From the NCBI RefSeq assembly GCF_000407445.1, contig NZ_ASWB01000003.1:372001-436000 (forward strand): a stretch of 64,000 bases of DNA. The letters are read 5' to 3'. How positions within the stretch are numbered: position 1 is the first letter of the stretch; each line of letters opens with the position of its first letter. Origin of the DNA: Enterococcus moraviensis ATCC BAA-383. GTDB lineage: Bacteria > Bacillota > Bacilli > Lactobacillales > Enterococcaceae. Position numbers and translations under genes: made by a program. Positions 24,711-34,290 of the stretch are shown in pieces. The notes under the pieces are model-generated. The model saw nothing but the letters and a program-made list of their open reading frames with translations, did no database searches and was not told the origin of the DNA.

Positions 24711-24740
24711 CGATAGAGACGGCAATCTCTATCGTTTTTT
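24711..24740 (+). terminator. Strong terminator before the 103-aa gene
   Basis: CGATAGAGA and TCTCTATCG form a perfect 9-bp stem around 6 bases, followed by six T then a T-rich tract. It would end a plus-strand RNA that reads across E2. Confidence 0.85.
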
Positions 24741-24797
24741 CTTTTTCTCATTTAAAAATCAACAAGTAAAATTATTAGAAAAAAGGAGAAATTACTT

Positions 24798-25109
24798 ATG
24801 AAAAATTCCGCCCATTGTATCAAAGCTGTTCCCTACCAAGAAATTATCGACCTTCGTGACACGTTAGAACGCCTAGCTTCTTGGCAAGAACCGTTAACAA
24901 CATTGGAAAACTATTTCAGCAATCCAAATACACCAATCAATAAAAAACAGGTCGTCAAACAATACTATGCCTGTTCAAAGCTTTTTCAGACATTTAACAA
25001 AGAGTTCGACCTTTTACTAACCAGTGCTGAAAAACAACTACATGAGGTCAGTTGGAATCAAACGGTGTCTCTTTCTACAGAGGAAGCTTTGACCGATTCT
25101 CTACCCTGA
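24798..25109 (+). CDS. Hypothetical protein, 103 aa
   Basis: Not recognised. Mostly helical, with YQEIIDLRDTLERLASWQEP and KKQVVKQYYACSKLFQTFNK. AAAAGGAG lies 7 bases before the ATG. It stands alone between the E2 region and the convergent pnp gene. No membrane segment. Real coding is supported by the ribosome site and codon use. Confidence 0.6.
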   Translation: MKNSAHCIKAVPYQEIIDLRDTLERLASWQEPLTTLENYFSNPNTPINKKQVVKQYYACSKLFQTFNKEFDLLLTSAEKQLHEVSWNQTVSLSTEEALTDSLP

Positions 25110-25112
25110 ACA

Positions 25113-25148
25113 TAAAAAAAGCAGAGTAGGTTAAACACCTTGCTCTGC
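25113..25148 (-). terminator. pnp terminator
   Basis: GCAGAG (25121-25126) and CTCTGC (25143-25148) with an extended stem, then seven T on the minus strand. Confidence 0.8.
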
Positions 25149-25162
25149 CTTATTCTATCTAT

Positions 25163-27277
25163 TTATTTTTCTTTGTTTTCTTCAGTCAATAATGCTTTAC
25201 GAGACACGTTCACACGACCTTGTTTGTCGATTTCCATAACTTTTACAAGTACTTCATCGCCAAGTTTCACAACATCTTCAACGTTATTTACACGTTCATT
25301 CGCTAATTGAGAAATATGAACTAGACCGTCTTTCCCTTTGATCAAGTTAACGAATGCGCCGAATTTTTCGATACGTACAACTTTACCAAGGTAAACTTGC
25401 CCAACTTCAACTTCTTTTGTTAACTCTTCGATGATCTTGATGGCTTTTTTGATCATATCTGCATCAGCAGAAGCAATACTTACGTTACCGTCTTGGTCGA
25501 TATCAATCTTCACGCCTGTTTCATCGATAATGCCATTGATGGTTTCTCCACCTTTACCAATAACATCTTTGATTTTAGCAGGAGCGATTTGGATCATTTC
25601 GATCTTAGGTGCGTATTTGCTCAACTCTGTGCGAGGTTCAGCCAATGTTGATGTTAATTCCGCAAGAATTTCCATACGAGCTTTTTTCGCTTGAGTCAAT
25701 GCTTCTGTCAGGATTTGTTCTGTGATCCCTTGGATTTTGATATCCATTTGTAGTGCTGTGATACCGTCTTTTGTCCCAGCGACTTTAAAGTCCATGTCGC
25801 CTAGGTGATCTTCTAACCCTTGAATATCTGTTAAAATCGTGTAGTTTTCGCCATCACTGACAAGTCCCATCGCAATTCCGGCAACTGGTGATTTGATTGG
25901 TACACCAGCATCCATCAATGCTAAGATACCCGCACAGATACTTGCTTGTGAAGAAGAACCATTTGATTCTAAAACTTCTGATACTACACGGATCATGTAA
26001 GGGAAATCCGCTTCACTTGGAATAACTTGTGCCATTGCACGTTCACCTAAGGCACCATGACCGATTTCACGACGACCAGGAGAGCCTGCACGACCTGTTG
26101 AACCAACAGAGAATTGCGGGAAGTTATAATGATGAATGAAACGTTTGCTATCTTCAACGCCTAGTCCATCAATGATTTGGTGTTCGCCAAGCGGTGCCAA
26201 AGTCACAACTGATAATGCTTGTGTTTGTCCGCGAGTGAATAAACCAGAACCATGAACGCGTGGTAAAATACCAACTTCTGATGCCAATGGACGGATTTCG
26301 TCTAATTTACGGCCATCAGGGCGGATTTTATCGATCGTGATCAATTCACGAACCACGTCTTTTTCTAAGTCTTCAGCAATTTGTTTTACTTCTTTTGCTA
26401 CTTGCGCTTCGTCTTCATGACCAGCAAATTTTTCAGCATAGGCTTCTTTTAATTGATCTTTAATGGCATCGATGTTCACTTCACGAGCAAGTTTTTCTTC
26501 GGTCATAACGGCTTCTTTCATTGAAGCATAGTACGCTGCGAAGATTTCTTTTTTCAAATCAGCATCGACTTGCAATAATTTGATTTCCATTTTTTCTTTA
26601 CCTACAGCGGCAACGATTTCTTCTTGGAAAGCAACTAATTCTTTGATAGCATCAAAACCGAAAAGTAACGCACCAAGCATATCTTCTTCTGATACTTCTT
26701 TGGCACCACTTTCAACCATGTTGATTGCTTTTTTCGTTCCAGCAACAGTTAATTCGATATCTGTTTTTTCAGCTTGTTCCACAGTTGGGTTCAATACGTA
26801 TTCACCATCAACACGACCAACATCAACACCTGCGATCGGTCCGTCAAACGGAATATCTGAAATTGCTAATGCTAGAGATGAACCAAACATTGCCGCCATT
26901 TCTGGAGTACAATCTTGTTCAACACTCATTACTGTATTTGTGATTTGCACTTCATTACGGAATCCTTCCGCAAACATTGGACGGATTGGACGGTCGATTA
27001 AACGAGCAGTTAAGGTTGCACGTTCGCTTGGGCGACCTTCACGTTTAATAAATCCGCCTGGAATCTTCCCTACAGAGTACATTTTTTCTTCATAGTTCAC
27101 TGTTAATGGAAAGAAGTCAAAGTCTCTCGCATCTTTTGATGCAACTGCCGCACTTAGTACTACTGTATCGCCATAACGTACTAATACTGCACCATTTGCT
27201 TGTTTAGCCAATTGGCCGATTTCAACTTGTAAAGGGCGTCCGCCCCAAGTTGTTTTAAACACTTTTTTCTCTGTCAT
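25163..27277 (-). CDS. pnp: Polynucleotide phosphorylase (PNPase)
   Basis: The 704-aa protein has two RNase PH domains (first near residues 5-220; second about 300-540 with the phosphate/active-site region [19 protein letters not shown] and a catalytic [18 protein letters not shown] segment), then a KH domain ([17 protein letters not shown]) and an S1 domain ([20 protein letters not shown]). It degrades mRNA 3' to 5' with inorganic phosphate. It follows rpsO on the same strand, the order conserved across bacteria. Confidence 0.98.
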   Translation of the reverse strand: MTEKKVFKTTWGGRPLQVEIGQLAKQANGAVLVRYGDTVVLSAAVASKDARDFDFFPLTVNYEEKMYSVGKIPGGFIKREGRPSERATLTARLIDRPIRPMFAEGFRNEVQITNTVMSVEQDCTPEMAAMFGSSLALAISDIPFDGPIAGVDVGRVDGEYVLNPTVEQAEKTDIELTVAGTKKAINMVESGAKEVSEEDMLGALLFGFDAIKELVAFQEEIVAAVGKEKMEIKLLQVDADLKKEIFAAYYASMKEAVMTEEKLAREVNIDAIKDQLKEAYAEKFAGHEDEAQVAKEVKQIAEDLEKDVVRELITIDKIRPDGRKLDEIRPLASEVGILPRVHGSGLFTRGQTQALSVVTLAPLGEHQIIDGLGVEDSKRFIHHYNFPQFSVGSTGRAGSPGRREIGHGALGERAMAQVIPSEADFPYMIRVVSEVLESNGSSSQASICAGILALMDAGVPIKSPVAGIAMGLVSDGENYTILTDIQGLEDHLGDMDFKVAGTKDGITALQMDIKIQGITEQILTEALTQAKKARMEILAELTSTLAEPRTELSKYAPKIEMIQIAPAKIKDVIGKGGETINGIIDETGVKIDIDQDGNVSIASADADMIKKAIKIIEELTKEVEVGQVYLGKVVRIEKFGAFVNLIKGKDGLVHISQLANERVNNVEDVVKLGDEVLVKVMEIDKQGRVNVSRKALLTEENKEK

Positions 27278-27444
27278 CTACTTGTTTCTCCTTTGATTCT
27301 TTGGAGAAGTTAGACTTGCTACTAAACAAATGAAAAGATTCAAACGAATTGAGTCCTTTTATTTGGTTAGTAGATTCATTCAAACTTTCCAAAGAGGGTT
27401 ATTTTTAGTATTTTAAGGATACTGAACCTCCGCTTTTAAATAAG

Positions 27445-27478
27445 CTAAAAAGCGAGGTTCGTGAAGAATCTCGCTTTT
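27445..27478 (-). terminator. rpsO terminator
   Basis: AAAAGCGAG and CTCGCTTTT form a 9-bp stem with a U-tract 10 bp after the rpsO stop, so part of the transcription ends before pnp. Confidence 0.8.
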
Positions 27479-27488
27479 CCTTGTTTGA

Positions 27489-27758
27489 TTAACGACGTAA
27501 TCCTAAACGTTGGATCAATTCGCGGTAACGTTGGATGTCAGTTTTACGTAAGTAAGCTAACAAGTTACGACGGTGTCCAATTTTTTTCATTAGTCCACGG
27601 TAAGAATGGTGATCTTTTTTGTGAACGCGAGCGTGCTCATTCAAGTGATTGATATCAGCAGTTAATACAGCGATCTGTACTTCTGGTGAACCAGTATCTC
27701 CTTCATGACGAGCGTATTCGCTAATGATTTCGTTTTTCTTTTCTTTTGACATTGCCAT
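27489..27758 (-). CDS. rpsO: 30S ribosomal protein S15
   Basis: The 89-aa product starts [20 protein letters not shown] and includes the S15 signature ([20 protein letters not shown]). The ATG at 27758 follows AGAGGTG and gives the standard length; 22 extra in-frame codons upstream do not match. It binds 16S rRNA in the central domain. Paired with pnp downstream. Confidence 0.98.
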   Translation of the reverse strand: MAMSKEKKNEIISEYARHEGDTGSPEVQIAVLTADINHLNEHARVHKKDHHSYRGLMKKIGHRRNLLAYLRKTDIQRYRELIQRLGLRR

Positions 27759-27911
27759 GTTTTTCACCTCTTCTTTAATAGTCATCTTCTTACTGAGTAA
27801 TGCGTTGGTGATTCGCACAACCAAGTAAAAGACGGTATGATTCCATACAGGTATACTTTACAGGAAAGTTGTTTCTTAGTCAATAATTACTAATCAATTT
27901 TAGTTAAGATA

Positions 27912-30900
27912 TTACTTGGTTTGTTCTCTAACGTATGTTCCAGGTTGTGAGCCATCGTAGTTTTGGGTAAATTCTGCTGTTGTGGCATAGGTTATAACAG
28001 GAGTTGTTCCTTCGTTTGGTTGAATCCAACGTCCAGAGTATGGTGCTTTGGTATTTTCAGTCAATCCTGTATCACCTTTAAAGCGAAACTCTTTCGCTAA
28101 AGTTAATTCTTCAAGATACTTTGGAAATATTCTATCTGTATCTCTTACTGCAGCCATTTCCCAACTGGATAAATCTAATTTTTTAAGCGATGTATCTCCA
28201 AATAGCCTGTACATATTTGTTACTTTGCTTGTATTCCACTCTGACACATCTATTTCAGTTATACCAGAAGAATCAAACATTCTACTCATTGTTTTCACTT
28301 TGCTTGTGTCCCACTTGGACACATCTATATTCTTCAATTGCTCTGTTTTTTCAAACATATCTGACATGTCTGTTACACTACTTGTATTCCAACCGGATGT
28401 ATCAATACTCTTTAGTTGTTTTGCATAATGAAACATTGATTTCATACTCGTTACTTTGCCTGTATCCCAAGATGAGGTGTCTAACACCTCTAATTCGTTA
28501 GTGAATGCAAACATAGAAGCCATTGTAAGCACTTGACTTGTATTCCATTTTGATACATTCAACTCATTCAATTTATAAGTAGCCCAAAACATAGTTGACA
28601 TTGTGGTCACTTGACTTGTATTCCAATTTGATACGTTTACCTTAGTTAGCTCTTGTGCTTTGTAAAACATAGAATTCATATTTGTTGTTTGCACTGTATT
28701 TAGATAGTTACCTCCTTCAATACTTTCCAATTTAGATAACTCTGAAAATAGATAGCTGGCGTTCTTTCCCAATTTTACAGGCTTGGTGAACACTATTTTC
28801 TTAATTTTTTTTCCATCCAACCGCTTTTGAGATTCAATATGTGTTCGGATGTTATACTTAGCATTTGTTTCTGGAAACTCTCCTGAACCAAATTCTACAG
28901 TCTGCGTTACATCATCCCATGTCCATGGCACAGTCCAAAAAGTCGCACTGTCTTTTTCACGTATATAAGTACCACTATATGAACCATCATAGTTTTGAGT
29001 AAATTCTTTTGTTGTTGATTGGATTACAGCGGGACTCGTACCCTCATTTTTGTGAATCCAACGTCCTGAATATGGTGCTTTGGTATTTTCAGTCAATCCT
29101 GTGTCGCCTTTAAAGCGAAATTCTTTCGCTAAAGTTAATTCTTCAAGATACTTTGGAAATATTCTATCTGTATCTCTTACTGCAGCCATTTCCCAACTGG
29201 ATAAATCTAATTTTTTAAGCGATGTATCTCCAAATAGCCTGTACATATTTGTTACTTTGCTTGTATTCCACTCTGACACATCTATTTCAGTTATACCAGA
29301 AGAATCAAACATTCTACTCATTGTTTTCACTTTGCTTGTGTCCCACTTGGACACATCTATATTCTTCAATTGCTCTGTTTTTTCAAACATATCTGACATG
29401 TCTGTTACACTACTTGTATTCCAACCGGATGTATCAATACTCTTTAGTTGTTTTGCATAATGAAACATTGATTTCATACTTGTTACTTTGCCTGTATCCC
29501 AAGATGAGGTGTCTAACACCTCTAATTCGTTAGTGAATGCAAACATAGAAGCCATTGTAAGCACTTGACTTGTATTCCATTTTGATACATTCAACTCATT
29601 CAATTTATAAGTAGCCCAAAACATAGTTGACATTGTGGTCACTTGACTTGTATTCCAATTTGATACGTCTACCTTAGTTAGCTCTTGTGCTTTGTAAAAC
29701 ATAGAATTCATATTTGTTGTTTGCACTGTATTTAGATAGTTACCTCCTTCAATACTTTCCAATTTAGATAACTCTGAAAATAGATAGCTGGCGTTCTTTC
29801 CCAATTTTACAGGCTTAGTGAACACTATTTTCTTAATCTTCTTTCCGTCCAACCGCTTTTGAGATTCAATATGTGTTCGGATACTATGATTAAAATGTGA
29901 TTCTGGAAATTCACCTTCACCGAATTCTACAGTCTGCGTTACATCATTCCATGTCCACGGAACAGTCCCGAAAGTTCCTTTTCCATCCCCAACACGAACT
30001 TGACACTCCGCTGTTTTCTGCCCCTCTTCTGAAACAGCTGTAATAGTTATATTTCCGGCTTTTTTAGCTTTTATAACGCCAGTATCAGAAACGCTAGCAA
30101 TTGAATCATCGGAACTTTTCCAGATAATTTTGGAATTTGTTGCATTTTCTGGTGAAATAGTTGCGTTTACTGTTGTTTCTTCACCTACATTCAATGTTAT
30201 ATCTGTCAGGTCAAGTTGAATAGTTTCTATTGCTATTTTTTTCTCGGTTGTGTAGGCATTTAACCATACATTGGCAGGATTATCCGTTGCATCTCCTCCA
30301 GACATATCCTTCCAGTACATTTCGTCCTTCATACCATCTGTGCTAACAAATGAACGTCCCTTTTCTAAATGTGGCGTTTCATCTTGATTGGATTCTTTAA
30401 TTCTCTGCATTCTTAATTGAAAATAAGGAACATCATCTGGATATATATATTTAACAATAATTGTATATTCTTGATTGGGAGCAATTTTTTGAGTCGGTAC
30501 TTTTACTGTTTCAACTCCTTCAAACTCTTTAGTACCTTCGCCTATTTTGGTCATATCTTTGTAATTAAAAATTTTCTCATCATGCTTTATATCTCGATTC
30601 AAATAATATAATTCATACTTAATATTATTCTGACTTGTGTATAACGAAATTGCTTTTAACTCTTCTTCACTTTTTTTAGTTTGAAATACATTACCCAAAA
30701 ATAGTTCTTTAGAATGTAAATAATAATTCAGTATATCGCCTTGATGCCCATTCACATATTTATGATTAAAATCATATTCTTTTTTCTCTGTATTGACAGC
30801 TACATTAACCGAAGACTGCAGATAAACATCCTCATAACTCATATAGAAATACCCTTTAAGATGACTGTATGGTCCCCAAGAACCTTTCATCTTAAATGCA

Positions 30901-31781
30901 CCATTATTTTGTGGTTTTTTTGTAAAGTTTTCTTTCGAATAATTATCATCCCAACCAACAATCACAATGTTATGATTTGATGTTGCCCATTCTCCACCAC
31001 GATTTGGAACCAACCCTTGTTTGATGTCTTCCATCGGTACATATGAAGCATGTGTTTGTTGATTATAATAATCAGAACTATGTGAGTAATTGGTATCGTA
31101 ATGAAAAGTTGTTGCACCATATTCATAAATCATTGATTTTATATCATTTACTTTCTTCCTACGCTCTTCTTCTGTTCCTTTACTATAACTTACGCCTCGA
31201 AGCACGGATATTTTGTCTGCATACATTGGAATTTGTTGCTCTTTTATTGCTAAAAATTTTTGACTTAACATAGGTTTCATCTGAAAATCGAATTGCGGTG
31301 TTTTCAATACATCTTCTGTCACTCCCATGTTGTCTAATGCTGCTTGCTCTAATAATAGCTCTGTGTTTCCACTACCATTCAATCGTCTGCCCTGTGCGAA
31401 TGGATTGATTTTGTCCGTAAACGCATCCGTTGCATAATAATAATTAAAATAGTTTGGAGAAACAATATAATCCACTCCGAAGTTTTTTTTCAATGAAATG
31501 GTTAATATATCAGCTCCTGAATAGGCCCAACATAGTTCAACATTCCCCTGATTCCTTACAGGCGTTCCAAAACCTCCATCATTAAAATCAAATTTTTCTG
31601 GCAAAGCTTGTCTTTTTGTTAGTTGTTGTTTTGATTGTATCTCCGGATTGGGTACTTCTACCTGTAATCCTGTTTCTGGATCTGCTGGAAAAAAGGCTAC
31701 TTCCTCCAGTTCTTCAGCCTTTACTATACTTGGAAATAGTAGCAGCCACCCAACACTTAAACTCCATAATGTTTTTTTCAT
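27912..31781 (-). CDS. Secreted C1-family cysteine peptidase-like surface protein with Big2 domain and duplicated BspA/DUF285 repeats
   Basis: The 1,289-aa protein starts at the ATG at 31781 (GGGGAAAG upstream) with a signal peptide to about residue 22. Residues 60-330 form a papain-like (C1) domain with Q78, C84 (ELCWAYSG) and H270 (TSNHNIVIVGWDD). The usual catalytic Asn position reads GSWG instead of NSWG. A Big2 domain (ATISPENATNSKIIWKSS) follows near 535-620, then two near-identical 344-residue units of BspA-type DUF285 repeats (LNELNVSKWNTSQV). No LPxTG motif is visible at the C-terminus, which ends YVREQTK, so anchoring is unclear. Probably an adhesin or protease at the cell surface. 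Confidence 0.85.
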   Translation of the reverse strand: MKKTLWSLSVGWLLLFPSIVKAEELEEVAFFPADPETGLQVEVPNPEIQSKQQLTKRQALPEKFDFNDGGFGTPVRNQGNVELCWAYSGADILTISLKKNFGVDYIVSPNYFNYYYATDAFTDKINPFAQGRRLNGSGNTELLLEQAALDNMGVTEDVLKTPQFDFQMKPMLSQKFLAIKEQQIPMYADKISVLRGVSYSKGTEEERRKKVNDIKSMIYEYGATTFHYDTNYSHSSDYYNQQTHASYVPMEDIKQGLVPNRGGEWATSNHNIVIVGWDDNYSKENFTKKPQNNGAFKMKGSWGPYSHLKGYFYMSYEDVYLQSSVNVAVNTEKKEYDFNHKYVNGHQGDILNYYLHSKELFLGNVFQTKKSEEELKAISLYTSQNNIKYELYYLNRDIKHDEKIFNYKDMTKIGEGTKEFEGVETVKVPTQKIAPNQEYTIIVKYIYPDDVPYFQLRMQRIKESNQDETPHLEKGRSFVSTDGMKDEMYWKDMSGGDATDNPANVWLNAYTTEKKIAIETIQLDLTDITLNVGEETTVNATISPENATNSKIIWKSSDDSIASVSDTGVIKAKKAGNITITAVSEEGQKTAECQVRVGDGKGTFGTVPWTWNDVTQTVEFGEGEFPESHFNHSIRTHIESQKRLDGKKIKKIVFTKPVKLGKNASYLFSELSKLESIEGGNYLNTVQTTNMNSMFYKAQELTKVDVSNWNTSQVTTMSTMFWATYKLNELNVSKWNTSQVLTMASMFAFTNELEVLDTSSWDTGKVTSMKSMFHYAKQLKSIDTSGWNTSSVTDMSDMFEKTEQLKNIDVSKWDTSKVKTMSRMFDSSGITEIDVSEWNTSKVTNMYRLFGDTSLKKLDLSSWEMAAVRDTDRIFPKYLEELTLAKEFRFKGDTGLTENTKAPYSGRWIHKNEGTSPAVIQSTTKEFTQNYDGSYSGTYIREKDSATFWTVPWTWDDVTQTVEFGSGEFPETNAKYNIRTHIESQKRLDGKKIKKIVFTKPVKLGKNASYLFSELSKLESIEGGNYLNTVQTTNMNSMFYKAQELTKVNVSNWNTSQVTTMSTMFWATYKLNELNVSKWNTSQVLTMASMFAFTNELEVLDTSSWDTGKVTSMKSMFHYAKQLKSIDTSGWNTSSVTDMSDMFEKTEQLKNIDVSKWDTSKVKTMSRMFDSSGITEIDVSEWNTSKVTNMYRLFGDTSLKKLDLSSWEMAAVRDTDRIFPKYLEELTLAKEFRFKGDTGLTENTKAPYSGRWIQPNEGTTPVITYATTAEFTQNYDGSQPGTYVREQTK
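27922..29985 (-). repeat. Tandem near-identical 1,032-bp duplication inside the surface protein gene
   Basis: Bases from about 28024-28935 recur at 29056-29967, offset by exactly 1,032 bp (344 codons). Differences over most of the unit are a handful of bases; the unit ends differ more (GEGEFPESHFNHS against GSGEFPETNAKYN). The near-identity indicates a recent or gene-converted duplication. Confidence 0.9.
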
Positions 31782-32134
31782 TTCTTTCCCCTTTTTTATT
31801 TTTTCTTTTCGTACCACAAAAAAACATAAAATATCTTTTTTCATCTAAAATCTAAAAAGCACTCTGAAACAATTTATCCAGCGTGTTTTTTGATTTTAGA
31901 TGAAAAATAAAGTTTGACACTTCCGTTATATTTATTTTATATTTCTTTTTGACACCATGTTATTTTAACACAATTATATGGTTTAAAAATACATTTATTT
32001 CATTTTGTTTAATAAACGTCGGTTTATTGTTTCACTATCTTTACTATATTTTTCTGTTTTTTCCGAACCTTTTATATGATAAAATAAAGGATAAATAACT
32101 TTAATACTTTATTGTATTGAAAGGAAGATTTTGA
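31782..32134. other. Intergenic region between the surface protein gene and def
   Basis: Divergent region of about 350 bp. Apart from the long inverted repeat it is A+T-rich. A TATGATAAAAT stretch near 32076-32086 could hold the def promoter. No gene seen. Confidence 0.4.
31838..31906. promoter_or_regulatory. Long inverted repeat in the leader of the surface protein gene
   Basis: Exact 15-bp arms TTTTCATCTAAAATC (31838-31852) and its complement (31892-31906), extended inwards by AAAAAGCAC / GTGTTTTTT. It could be an operator, an attenuating hairpin or a relic element. TGTCAA/TTGACA-like hexamers lie just beyond it (31913-31920 and 31949-31956). Confidence 0.5.
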
Positions 32135-32698
32135 ATGATTACAATGGATACTATTATCCGTGAAGGAAACCCAACACTTAGAGAAGTGGCAAAAGAAGTC
32201 TCTGTGCCGCTTTCTGATGAAGATATCAAGTTAGGCGAAGAAATGATGGAATTCTTGCATAATAGTCAAGATCCTGTCAAAGCAGAGGAATTAGGATTAC
32301 GCGGAGGCGTTGGTTTAGCAGCACCACAATTAGACATCTCTAAACGAATCATCGCAGTCCATGTCCCAAGTGGTGACTTGGAAAATCCAGAACCGACATT
32401 GAGTGCGGTGATGTATAATCCTAAGATTTTGAGCCATTCTGTTCAAGACGCTTGTCTTGGCGAAGGGGAAGGCTGTTTGTCTGTTGACCGTGAAGTGCCT
32501 GGTTATGTGGTACGCCACAATAAAATTACGTTATCTTACGTAGATGCAGCAGGCGTTAAACAAAAGATTCGTTTGAAAAATTACGAAGCGATCGTTGTAC
32601 AACATGAAATCGATCATTTGAATGGTGTAATGTTTTACGATCACATCAATCAAGAAAATCCTTATGCGTTGAAAGATGGCGTATTGGTAATTGAATAA
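32135..32698 (+). CDS. def: Peptide deformylase
   Basis: The 187-aa enzyme shows all three deformylase motifs: [14 protein letters not shown] and QHEIDHLNG, with Cys and the two His residues that bind the active-site metal. It removes the N-formyl group from new proteins. The length and the insertion between motifs fit the Gram-positive type 2 class. AAGGAAG lies 8 bases before the ATG. Monocistronic, ended by a strong terminator. Confidence 0.97.
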   Translation: MITMDTIIREGNPTLREVAKEVSVPLSDEDIKLGEEMMEFLHNSQDPVKAEELGLRGGVGLAAPQLDISKRIIAVHVPSGDLENPEPTLSAVMYNPKILSHSVQDACLGEGEGCLSVDREVPGYVVRHNKITLSYVDAAGVKQKIRLKNYEAIVVQHEIDHLNGVMFYDHINQENPYALKDGVLVIE

Positions 32699-32746
32699 AA
32701 AAACAATCAAGACAGACGAGTTTCGTTTGTCTTGATTGTTTTTTTG
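32697..32746. terminator. Bidirectional terminator between def and the HAD gene
   Basis: AAACAATCAAGACA and TGTCTTGATTGTTT form a 14-bp stem with A- and T-runs on both sides, between convergent genes. Confidence 0.9.
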
Positions 32747-32747
32747 T

Positions 32748-33524
32748 TTAAATCGCCTTTAATTCTTTTAATGCTTTCCAAATACCGTCGTTGTCATTAG
32801 TATCTGTCACAAATTTTGCCTCTTTTTGGATATGCGGCAATGCATTGCCCATCGCAACACCGATCCCCGCTTCCCGCAACATTTCACGATCATTTTCACC
32901 ATCGCCAAATGTGATGATATCTTCGCGAGCGATTCCGACACGATCCGCTAAATTCAGTAAAGTTGCCGATTTAGAACCGTTCTTAGGGACAATATCTACA
33001 CTTTCTGAGTGCCAACGGATAAAACGAAATTTAGAAAATGCTTGGTCGAACAGGCCATCTGCAGAATGATCATAAAAAGCTAACGCCTGATACACATCAT
33101 TCTCTTTTTGGAAATTCACATCATACTCTGGTGCTTCAAAATCAATTGATCCCATGGCTTCAGCCATTTGTGCACGACGGTGATGATTATTTTTCTTCAC
33201 ATCGTCTAATCCAACATACGCCAAACCGATTTCTCTTTTTTCAACTTCTGAAGAAAAACGATGCAATTCATCTTGATCCAATAGATTTTGGTAATATTGT
33301 TCATGATCCAAAAATGCTGCTGCACCATTACAAAGAACATAATTGGAAAAATCTAAATCTAAAATAATATCTTGCGCCATAAAACGGCTACGACCTGTTG
33401 CAATTGTTACGAGATGTCCTTGTTGTCTTAAAATCTGTAATGCTTCTCGTGTACTCTCTAAGGGTTGTCTGTCAGTTCCAAGTAGTGTTCCATCAATATC
33501 AAATGCAAAAAGTTTTCTTCTCAT
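32748..33524 (-). CDS. Cof-type HAD-IIB phosphatase
   Basis: The 258-aa enzyme begins RRKLFAFDIDGTLLGTD (motif I, DxDGT), has TIATGRSR (motif II), a C2 cap domain with the SESVDIVPKNGSK segment, and GDGENDREML (motif IV). Members dephosphorylate sugar phosphates, FMN or similar metabolites; the substrate is not evident. It shares the convergent terminator with def, and the alkylation-repair gene is 22 bp upstream, so the two may form one transcript. Confidence 0.9.
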   Translation of the reverse strand: MRRKLFAFDIDGTLLGTDRQPLESTREALQILRQQGHLVTIATGRSRFMAQDIILDLDFSNYVLCNGAAAFLDHEQYYQNLLDQDELHRFSSEVEKREIGLAYVGLDDVKKNNHHRRAQMAEAMGSIDFEAPEYDVNFQKENDVYQALAFYDHSADGLFDQAFSKFRFIRWHSESVDIVPKNGSKSATLLNLADRVGIAREDIITFGDGENDREMLREAGIGVAMGNALPHIQKEAKFVTDTNDNDGIWKALKELKAI

Positions 33525-33546
33525 GGCGTAATAACTCGCTCGCTTT

Positions 33547-34194
33547 CTATGATTTTGGCAAATATTTACTGCCTTCTCTAATCGCTAATGGGCTTAATTT
33601 CGTTGTCTCAATCAATGTTTTGACCCAATCTGGATCGGTTTTACTATATTGACGCAAGGACCAGCCAATTGCTTTTTGAATAAAGAACTCATCTGTAGTT
33701 TTATCATAAATAATCGCTTTTTTCAATAACACAGTGTTTGTTTTTTCTTTATATAACAGTTGCAAATTGATTGCAATACGTCTGTGCCAGAAATCTTCTT
33801 CGCCAAAAAAGGCGGCAAATAACTGCGGCATTTCTTCAAAATGGTGAGCACCCCAAAGTCCAAAAAACTTACGCCAAGCGTCCACACTATCCCACCAAGC
33901 TTTAGTGATTACGAAAGGTTTAAAGCAGATCATTTCCTCAAAAGAAAAACGTTTTACATTGACCGTCGCCAAATCAATTGCTAGATACTGATATTCTCGC
34001 TCTGGTTTCTGATAGTAAAAACGAACTAAGTCAAGTAATTTCGTAAAGGGCATTTTTTTACTGATTTTCAAAAGTTCTTTTTCAACCGTTGCGCGCTCTG
34101 GTGCTGTAACCCCAGCAAAAGGAAACAAATTTTTCATGTAAGCAGCCATTTGCTTCGCTTTTTCTGTATTTTTAGGAAACACAATTTCATTCAT
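33547..34194 (-). CDS. DNA alkylation repair protein (AlkD-like HEAT-repeat)
   Basis: The 215-aa helical protein fits the DNA alkylation repair family: AAYMKNLFPFAGV near the start, ITKAWWDSVDAWR, FWHRRIAINLQLLYKEKT and FIQKAIGWSLRQYSKTDP, the last being the family's conserved catalytic helix region. It would excise positively charged alkylated bases such as 3-methyladenine or 7-methylguanine. AAAGGAG lies 8 bases before the ATG at 34194. Confidence 0.88.
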   Translation of the reverse strand: MNEIVFPKNTEKAKQMAAYMKNLFPFAGVTAPERATVEKELLKISKKMPFTKLLDLVRFYYQKPEREYQYLAIDLATVNVKRFSFEEMICFKPFVITKAWWDSVDAWRKFFGLWGAHHFEEMPQLFAAFFGEEDFWHRRIAINLQLLYKEKTNTVLLKKAIIYDKTTDEFFIQKAIGWSLRQYSKTDPDWVKTLIETTKLSPLAIREGSKYLPKS

Positions 34195-34252
34195 TCCATT
34201 GCTCCTTTTTCTTCTTTCCTCCATTTTACTTCAAATCGTATTAGACAGCAAA

Positions 34253-34283
34253 AAAAGCTAGAATGGAAATCCATCTAGCTTTT
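34253..34283 (-). terminator. Terminator of the formate/nitrite channel gene
   Basis: AAAAGCTAG and CTAGCTTTT form a 9-bp stem directly after the stop codon, with A-rich and T-rich flanks. Confidence 0.8.
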
Positions 34284-34290
34284 CATTTAA

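Noticed and set aside
24590-24711. Possible Fst- or holin-like small toxin peptide in a plus-strand RNA (frame with ALASLLYLIFV)
   Set aside because: No ATG, GTG or TTG with a ribosome site in the right place and no Fst-type charged tail. The type I toxin reading remains only an alternative.
26580-27095. Long open frame antisense to pnp
   Set aside because: It is a shadow of the conserved PNPase coding strand with no start signals. The same applies to open frames antisense to the surface protein (28048-28501, 29080-29533).
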